From Symbiodinium natans (lineage: Eukaryota; Sar; Dinophyceae; Suessiales; Symbiodiniaceae), in NCBI GenBank assembly GCA_905221605.1, contig CAJNDS010002176.1, positions 136,300-196,299 of the forward strand: a stretch of 60,000 bases of DNA, in the 5' to 3' direction. The notes beneath the pieces were generated by a model. That model saw nothing but the letters and a program-made list of their open reading frames with translations, had not been told where the DNA came from and did no database searches. Positions 18,956 to 31,100 of the stretch are shown here, in pieces. Every line of letters begins with the position of its first letter. Position 1 is the stretch's first letter. The translations under genes and the position numbers were made by a program.

Positions 18956-20217
18956 ACCCTACGCCCCTAAACCCTAAACCTTAACCCTAACCCTAAAACC
19001 TAAACTTAAAACCCTAAATCCTTTTAAACCCTAAACCTTAAACCCTAAACCTAAACCCTAAACCTTAACCCTAAACCCTAAATCCATTAAACCCGAAACC
19101 CTAAACCCTATGGCCCCTGATACGGCATGAGAGTAGTAAGACTCAGGCAGCGGAGACCTGGGTCAGTGCCATGACAACCCTTAGGCTCCAAGGACTCCTA
19201 TTTTAACTGAGCTGGGTTTAGGGTTTAGGGTTTAGGGTTTTGGGTTTGGGGTTCGGGGTTTAGGGTTTGGGGTTTAGGGGTTTGGAGTACTGTAGTTGTT
19301 TTTTGTTGGTTCTGGGTTCCTTTTATACCTACTTATGCGTAACACGTATAGACTTTCTTTCTCCCAGGAGGGTCTACTCCAGAGTAGGGTCAAGGCAGAA
19401 GGTCTCCTACTTGACAGCAACCCGCTACAGACGCTGCCAGGACATAGAGTTGTGTGTGTATACATATACACACATGTACACGCTGGGGGATATATGTATA
19501 TATATATACATACATATATATATATATATGTAATGACGCACTGCACTGCGTCTCAGCTGTGCATGCGCCTCTCAGCTTCGCAGGCTCCGCTTGGGCACCC
19601 TAAATCCTAAACCCGGCAACCCTAAACCCTATAAACCCTATAAACCCTATAAACCCTATAAACCCTATAAACCCTATAAACCCTATAAACCCTGTAAACC
19701 CGATAAACCCTACAAACCCTAACAACCCTATAAACCCTATAAACCCTATAAACCCTATAGACCCTATAAACCCTATAAACCCTAAACCAAAACCCTTGTA
19801 CCTTGTAACCCTAAGACCTTAAATCCTATAAGCCCCAGGACCCCCATGCAGCTGGTCTAGTTTGGCCAAGGCAGTCAGACGCGCAGCTTAGGGTTAGGCT
19901 TTGCGGTTTAGGGTTTAGGGTTTAGGGTTTAGGGTTTAGGGTTTAGGGTTTAGGGTCTAGGGTTTAGAGGTCAGCTTGTGGTTCTAGGGTTCAGGGTTTC
20001 GGGTCTCAAGGCTTAGAGGATTGTCTCAGCCGGAATATCGCTCAGGGGGTTGCTAAGAGGCTAAACCCCAAACCCCAAACCCCAAACCCTGAACCCTGAA
20101 CCCTAAACCCTAAACCCTAGGTTCGCTTCGAAACTCCTAAGGTTTTAGGGTTTAGGGTTTAGGGTTTAGGGTTTAGGGTTTAGGGTTTAGGGCCCAAACC
20201 CCACCCGCCCCTTGTTA
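18956..20217. other. Heptamer-rich stretch with few islands
   Basis: CCCTAAA-type degenerate tract (18965-19110), an open island at 19157-19200 (AAETWVSAMTTLRLQG after ACTCAG), a TA microsatellite (19490-19530), a 9-bp CCCTATAAA array (19616-19790) and TTTAGGG tracts (19908-19955, 20145-20192). No recognisable gene. Confidence 0.45.
19616..19790. repeat. 9-bp CCCTATAAA array
   Basis: About 18 units of CCCTATAAA, a heptamer derivative with a TA insertion. A second array of the same variant is at 35460-35655. Confidence 0.85.
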
Positions 20218-20310
20218 GGAGGTTGCTGGGGATGCTCGGGTGCAGGGTTTTTGCTTCCAACCAACCCTCAGCTGCGCACAAAAATCCGTGTTCGTCCGAC
20301 CTCGCAGAGA
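20218..20310 (+). CDS. Candidate exon
   Basis: After TTGTTAG|G. Phase 2 gives RLLGMLGCRVFASNQPSAAH and stays open to a TAG at about 20310. The true donor could be earlier (GTTTTTG). No domain recognised. Confidence 0.38.
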
Positions 20311-20958
20311 GTTAGAAATCACGCCTGACAGGGTTCAGGGTTCGGGGTTTAGGGTTTTGGGTTTTGGGTTTTAGGCTTAGGGTTTTGGGTGTAGGGTTTA
20401 GGGTCTAGGGTTTAGGGCTAGGGCTCAAGATTGGGCATCTGGGTCTGCTCCATCCCGCAGGCAGGGGGTAGGGGTGTCTGGGGTGTTCGTAAAACCCCAG
20501 ACCTCAGTTGAGGGAACCTTAAACCCTAATGGCCTTTTACAGTAAACCCCAAATCCCCTGAACCCTAAGCCCTAAACCCTTAAAACCCTAGGAGCCATCC
20601 TAAAACCTACACCCTGAAAACCTAAAGAGCCACCCCAAAACCTCGACCCCAAATCCCTACTAAGCCCCCAATCTAAGGGTTTAGGGTTTAGGGTTAGGGT
20701 TTAGGGCTTAGGGTTTAGGGTTTAGGGTTTAGGGTTTGGATCCCTGTGGTATGGTCCCTTTACCCTTGTTTGTCGGGATCCGAAGTATGGGCCCTTACTA
20801 TGGTGTGGTGTATACAAGGGTTATACTTTTGGAACCCAAAGCCCTAAACCCTAATCCCTAAACCCTAAGCTTAAACCCGAAACCCTAAACATCCCTTGTC
20901 CTGAATCTATAGAGTCCACGAAAGCAAAATCTATACGTGTGCCGTGTTCGATTCGCAG

Positions 20959-21028
20959 ACTTGTGGGCCATTGTGTGCTTTCTCTGTTTGTCAACAGCCT
21001 TTGCCCATTTCATTCGGAAAGCAGAATC
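20959..21028 (+). CDS. Candidate exon encoding a membrane helix
   Basis: GATTCGCAG acceptor and TC|GTACCC donor, phase 1 to 2. It encodes LWAIVCFLCLSTAFAHFIRK, a hydrophobic helix ending in positive charge, which suggests a transmembrane segment. The host protein is unknown. A second frame is also open. Confidence 0.42.
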
Positions 21029-21124
21029 GTACCCTAAACCCTAAACCCTGAATCTAAACCCGAAACGCTAAACCCTAAACCCTAAACCCTAACCCCAAAC
21101 CCCAAACCCCAAACCCCAAACCCG

Positions 21125-21202
21125 AAACCCTAAACCCTAAACCCTAAACCCTAAACCCTAAACCCTAAACCCTAAACCCTAAACCCTAAACCCTAAACCC
21201 TA
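21125..21202. repeat. (CCCTAAA)n tract
   Basis: About 11 perfect units followed by a C run. Confidence 0.9.
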
Positions 21203-21878
21203 CCCCCCCCCCCCGCACACCCCGCCACCCTTTCAAGTCTCAGTCCTAAGAGTGCCTAAAGGCAGCACCAGAAACTATGTTCAGTGGTTTAGGGCCTAGG
21301 GTTAGGAACCCCAACACCCCTCAGCCCTGAGCTAGAGCATCCTCATAAAAAGAGCTATCATCAAGAAACCCTTGTCTTTTGAAACCCTAAGCCCTGCAAA
21401 TCCGAAGGCCGAAGCCCCAAACCCTAAACCCTAAACCCTAAACCCTCAACCCAACCCCCCCCCCCCCCCCCCTGAATTCCCCGCAACACCCCACCTAAAC
21501 CCCCCAACACCCCGCTAAATTTCCTGGACCCCTAGACAAACACCCTAAACACCCTGAACCCTAATCCCTAAACTATCAATCCGAAGGCCTCTCAGACCAC
21601 ATCCTCCTAAGTCGCCAGGAAGGTGGGAGCCTGCAGCCTGGTACAAACCCCGGCGCGGAACGCGGCTTCACCAATCCCATGCCAGGCTCGCTTGGGGTTT
21701 AGGGTTTAGGGTTTAGGGTTTAGGGCTAGGGTTTAGGGTGTAGGGTTTATAGGGTTAAGGGTAAAGGTTTATAAGGTTTAAGGGTTTTGGACTTCCCAAA
21801 CCCTGAGCCTTGAGCCATAGGCCTTAAACCAGAAAGCCTCATCTCACATCCCGGGCCCGTGCTTCGAAGCTTCGCTAT
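21203..21878. other. C-rich and heptamer stretch
   Basis: Poly-C runs, CCCTAAA tract, an open island at about 21622-21690 (EGGSLQPGTNPGAERGF after CGCCAG|G) and a TTTAGGG tract at 21695-21740. No recognised gene. Confidence 0.4.
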
Positions 21879-22029
21879 CTTGGAGGTTCGTGGTACTTAC
21901 TAACCAATTATAACTGGGCTTATAACCCTACGTATAAGTGGGATAACCCCTCTCAGGCCCTTTAGGGACATTGTAAGTAGGGTTATAAGTACAGTTATAA
22001 TTGTTTAGTAAGTACCATGAACCTTCAAG
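21879..22029. mobile_element. Fold-back element B
   Basis: Terminal inverted repeats of about 37 bp: CTTGGAGGTTCGTGGTACTT at the left and AAGTACCATGAACCTTCAAG at the right, with further pairing around TTATAACT. Internal sequence contains two GGGTTATAAGT-like motifs. No coding capacity. Related copies: 35701-35945 (heptamers inside) and a right end at 17270-17290. Solo ends occur at 12388 and 15317. Confidence 0.75.
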
Positions 22030-22479
22030 TAACCTGAGCCTGGCTTTGGGGGATTAGGGGTTTAGGGTCCTTCAAGAACCGCAAGCCCGTTCCCTGGGAC
22101 GTTAGGTACCTAGTTTCCCTCATTCCCGTGGTTTGGGGTTTAGGGTTTAGGGTTTCGGGTTTAGGGGTTACTAAGAACCAGGGTCCAGTGGTACCAATTG
22201 CCCTTATTTTTTTGGGAAAGGGGTTCGGTGGTCGTACAAACCCCATCAAGCAACAAGTGCCCCCCCCCCCCCCCTTCTTTTGGAACCCTAAACCCTAGAC
22301 CCTAGACCCTAGACCCTAAACCCCAAACCTTAAACCTGAAGCCGATGTCCCCAAAACCCTGCAAACGAGATGCGAGTCTGAGCCTGGCCATGGGCTACCC
22401 TAAACCCTAAACCCTAAACCCTAAACCCTAAACCCTAAACCCTAAACCCTAAACCCTAAACCCCTGTTCAAGTCGCCAG

Positions 22480-22559
22480 AGCTGCTGCTCTCACGGAATG
22501 GCCTTGCTGCAGAGCCCCAGCCCGTTGGCGTCGAGGATCCCGAAGTTTGCCCGTGCTTG
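22480..22559 (+). CDS. Candidate exon
   Basis: AGTCGCCAG acceptor, TTG|GTGTAGGG donor. Phase 1 to 0, containing LLLSRNGLAAEPQPVGVEDP. Other frames are also open. It is flanked by long CCCTAAA (22398-22462) and TTTAGGG (22575-22642) tracts. Confidence 0.42.
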
Positions 22560-22642
22560 GTGTAGGGTTTAGGGTTGGTTTAGGGTTTAGGGTTTAGGGT
22601 TTAGGGTTTAGGGTTTAGGGTTTAGGGTTTAGGGTTTAGGGT

Positions 22643-23489
22643 GTAGGGTCACCCACCCGAAACCTTGGCCACAGCGAGGTTTCAGAGCGCGGGAGAGGTG
22701 GCATTGCAGGAATGGGAACTACCATCCCTAAGCCCTAAACACTAAACAAAGGATTTAGGGTTTAGGGTTTAGGGGGGCCTGGATCCCTTGTTCCCCTACC
22801 CTAAACCGTCCACCCCCAAAACTCAGCAAACCGCGTGGGCCATCCTCTTACAGCCCTGAACCCTACACCCTAAAACTGAAACCCTAAATGCTGAACCCTA
22901 AGCCCTAAGCCCTAAACCCTAAGCCTTAAACAGCCCTCGAAGCCTGCAGAGAGGGTTTAGGGTTTAGAGTGGGGTTTAGGGCTTGGTGTTTGGGGCTTAG
23001 GGTTTAGGGCTTAGAGTTTAGGGTTTGGGGTTTAAGGTTTAGGGTTAGAGAGGAAAGCTCGCACAAAATGCACCCTGTAGGCCTCAAACTGTCTAAGCCC
23101 CGAAGACAGCATGCCATACTAACGAGGGTAGTTAAGGAAAGGATTAGGGGGACAAACCCTGAACTCTTCAAAAGCTGAACCTAAGCCCTAAACTGTAGAC
23201 CTTCATCCTCGCCTGTTCCCCAGCTACCCTTGACAAGGCAACTTTAGAGCCCTTCATACTTTCCTATGGGGCATTCGGACATAGGCGGTGGATCGTTGGG
23301 GGGGCGGGGGGAGGGCGTGGGCTCGTAAGCCCGAACCCTAAACCCTAAACCCTAAGCCCTAAACCTTAAGCCCTAAACCTTAAGCCTTAAACCCTAAACC
23401 CTAAACCCTAAACCCTAAACCCTAAACCCTAAACGATAACCCCCCCAATCACCTCAAACTATTTGGGGAAACCTCCAATTTCACCGGAG
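22643..23489. other. Heptamers and small islands
   Basis: Contains an island at about 22675-22725 (FQSAGEVALQEWELPS after GCGAG|G), several degenerate heptamer tracts and a CCCTAAA tract at 23388-23434. No recognised gene. Confidence 0.4.
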
Positions 23490-23552
23490 GCATGGTGACG
23501 GAGGAGCTAGCACCGGGCCTCTCCTCGACCGGCCATTCACTTGGCTTTCAGA
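23490..23552 (+). CDS. Candidate exon
   Basis: CCGGAG|G acceptor and CAGA|GTAGCCC donor. Phase 1 to 1, reading MVTEELAPGLSSTGHSLGFQ. No domain recognised. Confidence 0.42.
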
Positions 23553-24117
23553 GTAGCCCTAAACCCTAAACCCTAGACCCGAAACCCTAAACCCTAAAGT
23601 GTTGTTTTAGACACTTGTTCAGAGCTTGGGGTCTAGAAAGGCGTAGGGTTTGTGCGGGCCTGTATGGATGTGCTGTACGATGCCCTAAACCCTAAACCCT
23701 GTTGGGCTCCTTGTTAAGACTGAAGAAAAAGCAAACAAGCGTGCCCTGATTAGTAAGGACTTACTTGGTAACCTAGAGTAAGGAGCGTGAGAGCGAAAGC
23801 TTGGTTGTGCTCCATCCATCATGACCATGCCGAATATCGATGCTGATTTGACGAGGCATACTAAACCCCTAGCCCTCAACCCCAAACCCACGCTTTGGGG
23901 CATTGGGGTTTATGAGGGCTTAGATCATGCAGGGAGGGCGGGTGTAGCTGATCCAGGTCGGCCATTGGGCCATTTTGTTGTTCCCTTTTAGGGGTTCAAG
24001 AGGATCATATTGGGGAGAGGGTCTCGGGTTTAGGGTTTAGGGTTTGGGGTTTGGGGTTTGGGGTTTAGGGTTTAGGGTTTGGGGCCTTGAGGGTCTTCAT
24101 GGCCATGCTAACTACAG

Positions 24118-24201
24118 ACGATTTGCATGGGGATGATGAGCTGGATGATATTGGTCCTGTACTACAACGCAGACCTGGCTTCCCTCTACTACTTACTGTT
24201 G
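24118..24201 (+). CDS. Candidate exon, possibly membrane helix
   Basis: AACTACAG acceptor, TTG|GTTAGC donor. Phase 0 gives a hydrophobic segment (MGMMSWMILVLYYNADLASL). The alternative frame is acidic (LHGDDELDDIGPVLQRRPG). Both are open, so the protein type is unresolved. Confidence 0.38.
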
Positions 24202-24334
24202 GTTAGCAGGGCATGGGGGAAATAGGACCCTATATATTCCCTCTAAGTGATGATATATATATATATATATATGTGAGAGGGACCTTTTGGGTCCATTTCA
24301 CGTATATCACTTGTATGAGGAATTTAATTTATTT

Positions 24335-26683
24335 ACCTATTAGTATCTTTAATTTCTTTAATTTCTGGGGCTCTCTTAGGGAAATAAATGAAATTAAAGA
24401 AATTAATTAATTTCATTAATTTCTTTAATTTCTGGGCCTCTCTGTGCGAAATTAAAGAAATTAATGAAATTAATTAATTTCTTTAATTTCATTAATTTCT
24501 TTAATTTATTTTAATTAGTCCCGTGAGCCGGGGGGGCTCCCCCAATTAATTTCTTTAATTTCTTTAATTTCTGGGCCTCTCTGTGAGAAATTAAAGAAAT
24601 TAAAGAAATTAATTCCGGTAGCCCTTCGGGCTTGCGAGACTAATTAAAAGAAATTAATGAAATTAAAGAAATTAAAGAAATTAATGAAATTAATTAATTT
24701 CTTTAATTTCTTTAATTTCTGGGCCTCTCTGTGAGAAATTAAAGAAATTAAAGAAATTAATTAATTTCATTAATTTCTTTAATTTCTGGGCCTCCCTGTG
24801 AGAAATTAAAGAAATTAAAGAAATTAATTAATTTCATTAATTTCTTTAATTTCTGGGCCTCTCTGTGCGAAATTAAAGAAATTAAAGAAATTAATTAATT
24901 TCTTTAATTTCATTAATTTCTTTAATTTATTTTAATTAGTCCCGTGAGCCGGGGGGGCTACCCCAATTAATTTCTTTAATTTCTTTAATTTCTGGGCCTC
25001 TCTGTGAGAAATTAAAGAAATTAAAGAAATTAATTCAGGTAGCCCTTCGGGCTTGCGAGACTAATTAAAAGAAATTAAAGAAATTAAACAAATTAATGAA
25101 ATTAATGAAATTAATTAATTTCTTTAATTTCTTTAATTTCTGGGCCTCTCTGTGAGAAATTAAAGAAATTAAAGAAATTAATTAATTTCATTAATTTCTT
25201 TAATTTCCGGGCCTCTCTGTGAGAAATTAAAGAAATTAAAGAAATTAAATAATTTCATTAATTTCTTTAATTTCTGGGCCTCTCTGTGCGAAATTAAACA
25301 AATTAAAGAAATTAATTAATTTCTTTAATTTCATTAATTTCATTAATTTCTTTAATTTATTTTAATTAGTCCGTGAGCCGGGGGGCCCCCCCCAATTAAT
25401 TTCTTTAATTTCTTTAATTTCTGGGCCTCTCTGTGAGAAATTAAAGAAATTAAAGAAATTAATTCCGGTAGCCCTTCGGGCTTGCGAGACTAATTAAAAG
25501 AAATTAATGAAATTAAAGAAATTAAAGAAATTATTGAAATTAATTAATTTCTTTAATTTCTTTAATTTCTGGGCCTCTCTGTGAGAAATTAACGAAATTA
25601 AAGAAATTAATTAATTTCATTAATTTCTTTAATTTCTGGGCCTCTCTGTGAGAAATTAAAGAAATTAAAGAAATTAATTAATTTCATTAATTTCTTTAAT
25701 TTCTGGGCCTCTCTGTGAGAAATTAAAGAAATTAAAGAAATTAATTAATTTCTTTAATTTCATTAATTTCATTAATTTCTTTAATTTATTTTAATTAGTC
25801 CCGTGAGCCGGGGGGGCCCCCCCAATTAATTTCTTTAATTTCTTTAATTTCTGGGCCTCTCTGTGAAAAATTAAAGAAATTAAAGAAATTAATTAATTTC
25901 ATTAATTTCTTTAATTTCGGGGCCTCTCTGTGAGAAATTAAAGAAATTAAAGAAATTAATTAATTTCATTAATTTCTTTAATTTCTGGGCCTCTCTGTGC
26001 GAAATTAAAGAAATTAAAGAAATAATTAATTTCTTTAATTTCATTAATTTCATTAATTTCTTTAATTTATTTTAATTAGTCCCGTGAGCCGGGGGGGCTA
26101 CCCCAATTAATTTCTTTAATTTCTTTAATTTCTGTGCCTCTCTGTGAGAAATTAAAGAAATTAAAGAAATTAATTAATTTCATTAATTTCTTTAATTTCT
26201 GGGCCTCTCCGTGAGAAATTAAAGAAATTAAATAATTTCATTAATTTCTTTAATTTCTGGGCCTCTCTGTGCGAAATTAAAGAAATTAAAGAAATTCATT
26301 AATTTCTTTAATTTCATTAATTTCATTAATTTCTTTAATTTATTTTAATTAGTCCCGTGAGCCGGGGGGGCTACCCCAATTAATTTCTTTAATTTCTTTA
26401 ATTTCTGGGCCTCTCTGTGAGAAATTAAAGAAATTAAAGAAATTAATTAATTTCATTAATTTCTTTAATTTCTGGGCCTCTCCGTGAGAAATTAAAGAAA
26501 TTAAATAATTTCATTAATTTCTTTAATTTCGGGGCCTCTCTGTGCGAAATTAAAGAAATTAAAGAAATTAATTAATTTCTTTAATTTCATTAATTTCTTT
26601 AATTTATTTAAATTAGTCCCGTGAGCCGGGGGGGCTCCCCCAATTAATTTCTTTAATTTCTTTAATTTCTGGGCCTCTCTGTG
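24335..26683. repeat. AATTAAAGAAATT palindromic array with GC cassettes
   Basis: About 2.3 kb of TTAATTTCTTTAATTTCT and its complement in alternation, giving many long hairpins (example: 29-nt arms at 24544-24572 and 24586-24614 with a 13-nt loop). Short GC-rich cassettes interrupt it: TCCCGTGAGCCGGGGGGGCT at 24519, 24940, 25370, 25799, 26080, 26353 and 26617, and AGCCCTTCGGGCT in the longer units. Cassette spacing is about 421-430 bp, then about 264-281 bp. Confidence 0.9.
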
Positions 26684-27133
26684 AATTCGCTGCTTCCAAA
26701 AGCATCGCAAATACCATGGTCCCCGAATTCGCTGTTTCCAAAACCATCGCAAGGAGCTTCCGTGGCTGGTTCCCAAAGCATCGCAAATACCATGGTCCCC
26801 GAATTCGCTGGTTCCAAACCATGGCAAATACCATGGTCCCCGAATTCGCTGTTTCCAAAACCATCGCAAATACCATGGTCCCCGAATTCGCTGTTTCCAA
26901 AACCATCGCAAATACCATGGTCCCCGAATTCGCTGGTTCCAAAAGCATCGCAAATACCATGGTCCCCGAATTCGCTGCTTCCAAAAGCATCGCAAATGCC
27001 ATGGTCCCCGAATTCGCTGGCTCCAAAAGCATCGCAAATACCATGGTCCCCGAATTCGCTGGTTCCAAACCATGACAAATACCATGGTCCCCGAATTCGC
27101 TGGTTCCAAAACCATCGCAAATACCATGGTTAA
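26683..27133. repeat. 42-bp minisatellite
   Basis: About ten tandem copies of a 42-bp unit (41 bp in two), each with GAATTCGCTG and ACCATGGTCCCC. GAATTC recurs at 26683, 26725, 26801, 26842, 26884, 26926, 26968, 27010, 27052 and 27093. Because 42 is divisible by 3, several frames stay open on both strands. These are treated as artefacts. Confidence 0.9.
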
Positions 27134-27420
27134 TGATTTCGCAAAATCACATGGTGCTCCAATGCCGAGCGTGCGAAAACATCGCAAATTTCATTGTTAT
27201 TTAATTCCCGGCGTGCGAAACTCACTTCGGTCAGATTTCACTGTGCTTCTCTGCTCTTTGAAGCTCCAAGGTCTTCTTGCCAACCTCGCTCTTCTGTCCT
27301 TTTTTCTTTGAAAGGCGCTCTGGAGTGTGAGCTTGGACTTCAGAGCGACTGCCGATGATGCTCATGGCTGACGGCTCTCGCGTTAGATGTTTTTGTCTTT
27401 TCTTTCATAGCATCGCGTTG

Positions 27421-27725
27421 ACAGGACGTGCGCAGCCGAGTCGGGTGCATGCAAGTGAAGTTCATACAGTTCAAGTCCGTTTACTTCAGATCTATTGAAT
27501 GCCAATGAAGTGTATAGAGTTGACCACAAGTGCATGGCATTCAACTCAACACACTTGAGTGCCATGCAGTTCGAGTGCATACACGTCCAGTATACAAGTG
27601 CAGTATACAAGTGAGTATGCAACCATATAAGTGCATACACTTAAGTGCATACACTTGTCCAAGTGCATACAGTTCGAGCGCACAGAGTCAAGTGCATAGA
27701 CTCAACGCACCGCAAATCGATGCTT
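27421..27725. repeat. Degenerate AAGTGCATACA short repeat
   Basis: Irregular recurrence of AAGTGCATACAGTTC/AAGTGCATACACTT at roughly 15-25 bp intervals on unique-looking DNA. No gene seen. Confidence 0.6.
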
Positions 27726-27744
27726 TCGGGCCAATCGTCTTCTA

Positions 27745-28165
27745 GTTTAAATTAGTCCCGTGAGCCGGGTGGGCTCCCCCAATTAATTTCTTTAATTTCT
27801 TTAATTTCTGGGTCTCTCTGTGAGAAATTAAAGAAATTAAAGAAATAAAAAAGAAATTAAAGAAATTAATTCAGGCAGCCGTTCGGGCTTGCGAGACTAA
27901 TTAAACGAAATTACAGAAAGTAAAGAAATTCAAGAAATTGAGGGAGTTAAAGAAAATAAAGGTTTTCAGAAATTCAAACAATAAAGAAATCAAAGAAATT
28001 AAAGAAATTAATGAAATTCATGAAACTAATTCCGGCAGCTGTTCGGGCTTGCGAGATTAATGAAAACAAATTAAAGAAATTCACAATTCATTAATTTCCG
28101 TAACTTCTTCCTGTCTGTGAGAAAAACAAGAAATGCAAGAAGTTAATTCCGGTAGTCGTTCGGGC
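27745..28165. repeat. Degenerate end of the AATTAAAGAAATT array
   Basis: Another TCCCGTGAGCCGG cassette (27755) and two CTTCGGGCTTGCGAGA-like cassettes in decaying AAAGAAATT sequence. Confidence 0.8.
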
Positions 28166-31100
28166 TTACCAAAAGCAAAGGAGAATCACGTCCCATTGAA
28201 AGATAGACGAGTTGTGTCTTTGTACGTTGCGAGGTGGGGGAGCTCTTTCACAAGAGGTAGGTAGAGGACTTTCTCATGTCCGGCAAAGAGATAGAGACGA
28301 TCTTTCATGACCCGCTACGAGATAGAGGAGCCTCTTTCATGTAAAGGGTAGGAAACGGTAGAGCTGCGAGCTCGTCTACCCATTGACGGGAAATGAGCAA
28401 GACAGGACATTAGAGTGCTCTTGTAGCTTGTATGAGTGAATTCTTGTCATTGAAAAAGGGGAGCTCTTTCGCAAGCGGTAAAGTAGAGAACTCTCTCATT
28501 TGCTGGAAAGTCTTTCATGACCTATTGCGAGATAAAGAAGCTCTGCCACGTAGAAGGTAGCAAACGGTAGAGCTGAGACGCTGAGAGCTCCTTTACCTAG
28601 TGACCTAGTGACGGGGAACCAAAAGGATAGGATATGAGAGAGCTCTCCTGAAGGAGTTCTTCAATCTCTGATTAGGAGATGAATGAGCTCCTGTCTCTTC
28701 TCATACGTAATGACAGACAGGAAATGAACGATGCCCTCGAGCTTTTAAAGCATCAAGAAAAAGCTCCTCTATCCCCTACAAGAGTGGGAGAGAGGGAAGC
28801 CCTCTCTGACCTATTAGGAGATAGAAGAGCTTGCTCATTGCAAAATATCAAGAGGAGGAGCTCTTGCAGAAGTCATGACCTGTTAGGAGCCAGAGGAGAT
28901 AGAAGAGCTTGCTCATTGCAAAAGGGGAAGCGGAGGAGCTCTTGCAGAAGAGGCAAGGAGCTCCTTCACTTGCTACAAAGACACAGAGGAGCTTTCAGAC
29001 GACGTATATTCAGAGATAGCGAAACTCGATCACGTAGAGATAGAGACTCTCTTAATAGAGACTAATGAGTTATGTCATGTCTCATTTATCGGACAGAGCA
29101 TGGCCCAGGGCGACCTTCAAAACTCTTCATTGATAGAGAAGCTATTTCGGAAAACAAACATGGTGGAGAACTCTCTCATTCCTGCAATGTGATACAGGAG
29201 GTCTCTCATGACCTCTTGTGAGATAGAGACCGGTTGCATCAGGGAAGTTTTCCATCCCTGGAAACCCTTTGCTATTCCCTTACTTTGGTGCTGAAACCAT
29301 CACGTTCTTGTTCCTTAATGCCCCAGTAAACCCTTGGAGAAAGAGGTGTTTTCAAGATGTGGTGGGGTATCTCATGTAGGAATGTACAATGGTTAGACAC
29401 TAGCGCTCTTGCTTTCAAGAAGCAGTCTTGCAAGTAATGGCTCTGGGTTATGTCACGGGTTTGTTACGGTAATAGGCAGACTACACAAATACACCCTCCA
29501 TTAAATTCCCGTAGCCCTATAAACCCTACACCCTGCACGCGAATCCTGAGCCCCCTAAGACTCCTATGCCCCCTACGATGAGATATAGTTCATGGGAGAG
29601 CTCTTATACCGTTTATGAATGCATTCTTCTATCTTTGAGATGAAAGAGCTCCTCTATCTTCTCATAGGAAATGAAAGAGATCCTGCATATGAAAAGAAAA
29701 GACCCTTCGAGAAAAGTTAAAGAATGGTAACGAATCCATGTCATCAATCTTTTCATGCGTAATGAGAGCGCTCCACACTCTTAATGGGACATGAAAGAGC
29801 TCCTCCATTTCTTTGAAATCAAAACCTTGCTTTCTCCCTGAGTGACAAAGATCTCTTGGAAATGAGAGATCTCTGCTACCACTTTCGAAAAAATGAGCTC
29901 CTATATCTCGGAGTCGGAAAGATAAAGATGTGAAAAGGAGCCCTCCCAAACCTACGAGGCGCCAGAGCACCCGCCCGCAGCTTTTCAAGCAGGAGAAAGG
30001 CTCTTTCGTAAGGGGCGGAGGAGCTCTGTCATTCCCTCAACCAGAGGGAGGGGAGCCCTCTCATGACCTATTCAAGAGAGAGGAGATAGAAGAGCTTGCT
30101 CATTGCTCTTTAGGATGCGGAGGAGCTTTTGCACAAGAGGCAAGGAGCTCTTCTACTTCTACAAACGCATAGAAGAGCGTTTAGATGACCTGTTACGAAA
30201 TAGAATAAATGCTGTCTCACGTAAGCGAGAGAGACTGATGAGTTATGCGACGCTCCATTTCAGGGATAGGCCTTCGAAACCTTCAATTAGGGTTGATCTC
30301 TCGCAAAAAGGTAAAAGAGCTATGTCATTTCCTACGAAGCGATAAGCAGCCTAGAGACAATCGGCTTCTCTCATGTTTGCTTCATGGATAGAGAAGCTTT
30401 TCTCAACCAAAACCAAAGAGACGGATCATGTCCCATTGAAAGATAGACGAGTTCTGTCTTTGTACGTTACGAGGTGGGGGAGCTCTTTCACAAGAGGTAG
30501 GTAGAGGACTCTCTCATGTCCGGCAAAGAGATAGAGACGATCTTTCATGACCCGCTACGAGATAGAGAGCCTCTTTCATGTAAAGGGTAAGATATAGAAG
30601 AGCTGTGAGCTCCTTTACCTATCGACGGGAACTCTTATAGCTTTCATGAATGAGTTCTTGCCAGTGAACAAAGGGAGCTCTTTCACAAAGGGTAGATAGA
30701 GACCTCTCTCATTTCCTGTAAAAGAAAGAGGAGGTCTCTCACGACCTGATTATTGCGAGATAGAGAAGCTATGTCATATAAAGATAAGAAATGGTAGAGC
30801 TGAGGACTCCTCTGCCTAGTGACGGGAAATCAGTTAGATAGGACATGAGAGAACTCTCATACATTTCTTATGAATGAGTTCTTCAATCTCTGAATAGAAA
30901 ATGAATGAGCTCCTGTGTCTTCGCATACGAAATGACAGTGTGGAAATGAGCTGTCTCATGACCTGTTAGGAAACAGAGGAGATAAAGAGCTTGCTCATTG
31001 CAAAAGAGGAAGCGGAGGGCTCTTGCAGAAGAGGCAAGGAGCTCCTTCACTTGCTGCAAAGATACAGAGGAGCTTTCAGATGACCTATTCAGAGATAGCG

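Noticed and set aside
26501-27187. Repetitive 150-228 residue proteins on both strands
   Set aside because: The 42-bp unit is divisible by three, so several frames stay open by chance. Composition mirrors the repeat.
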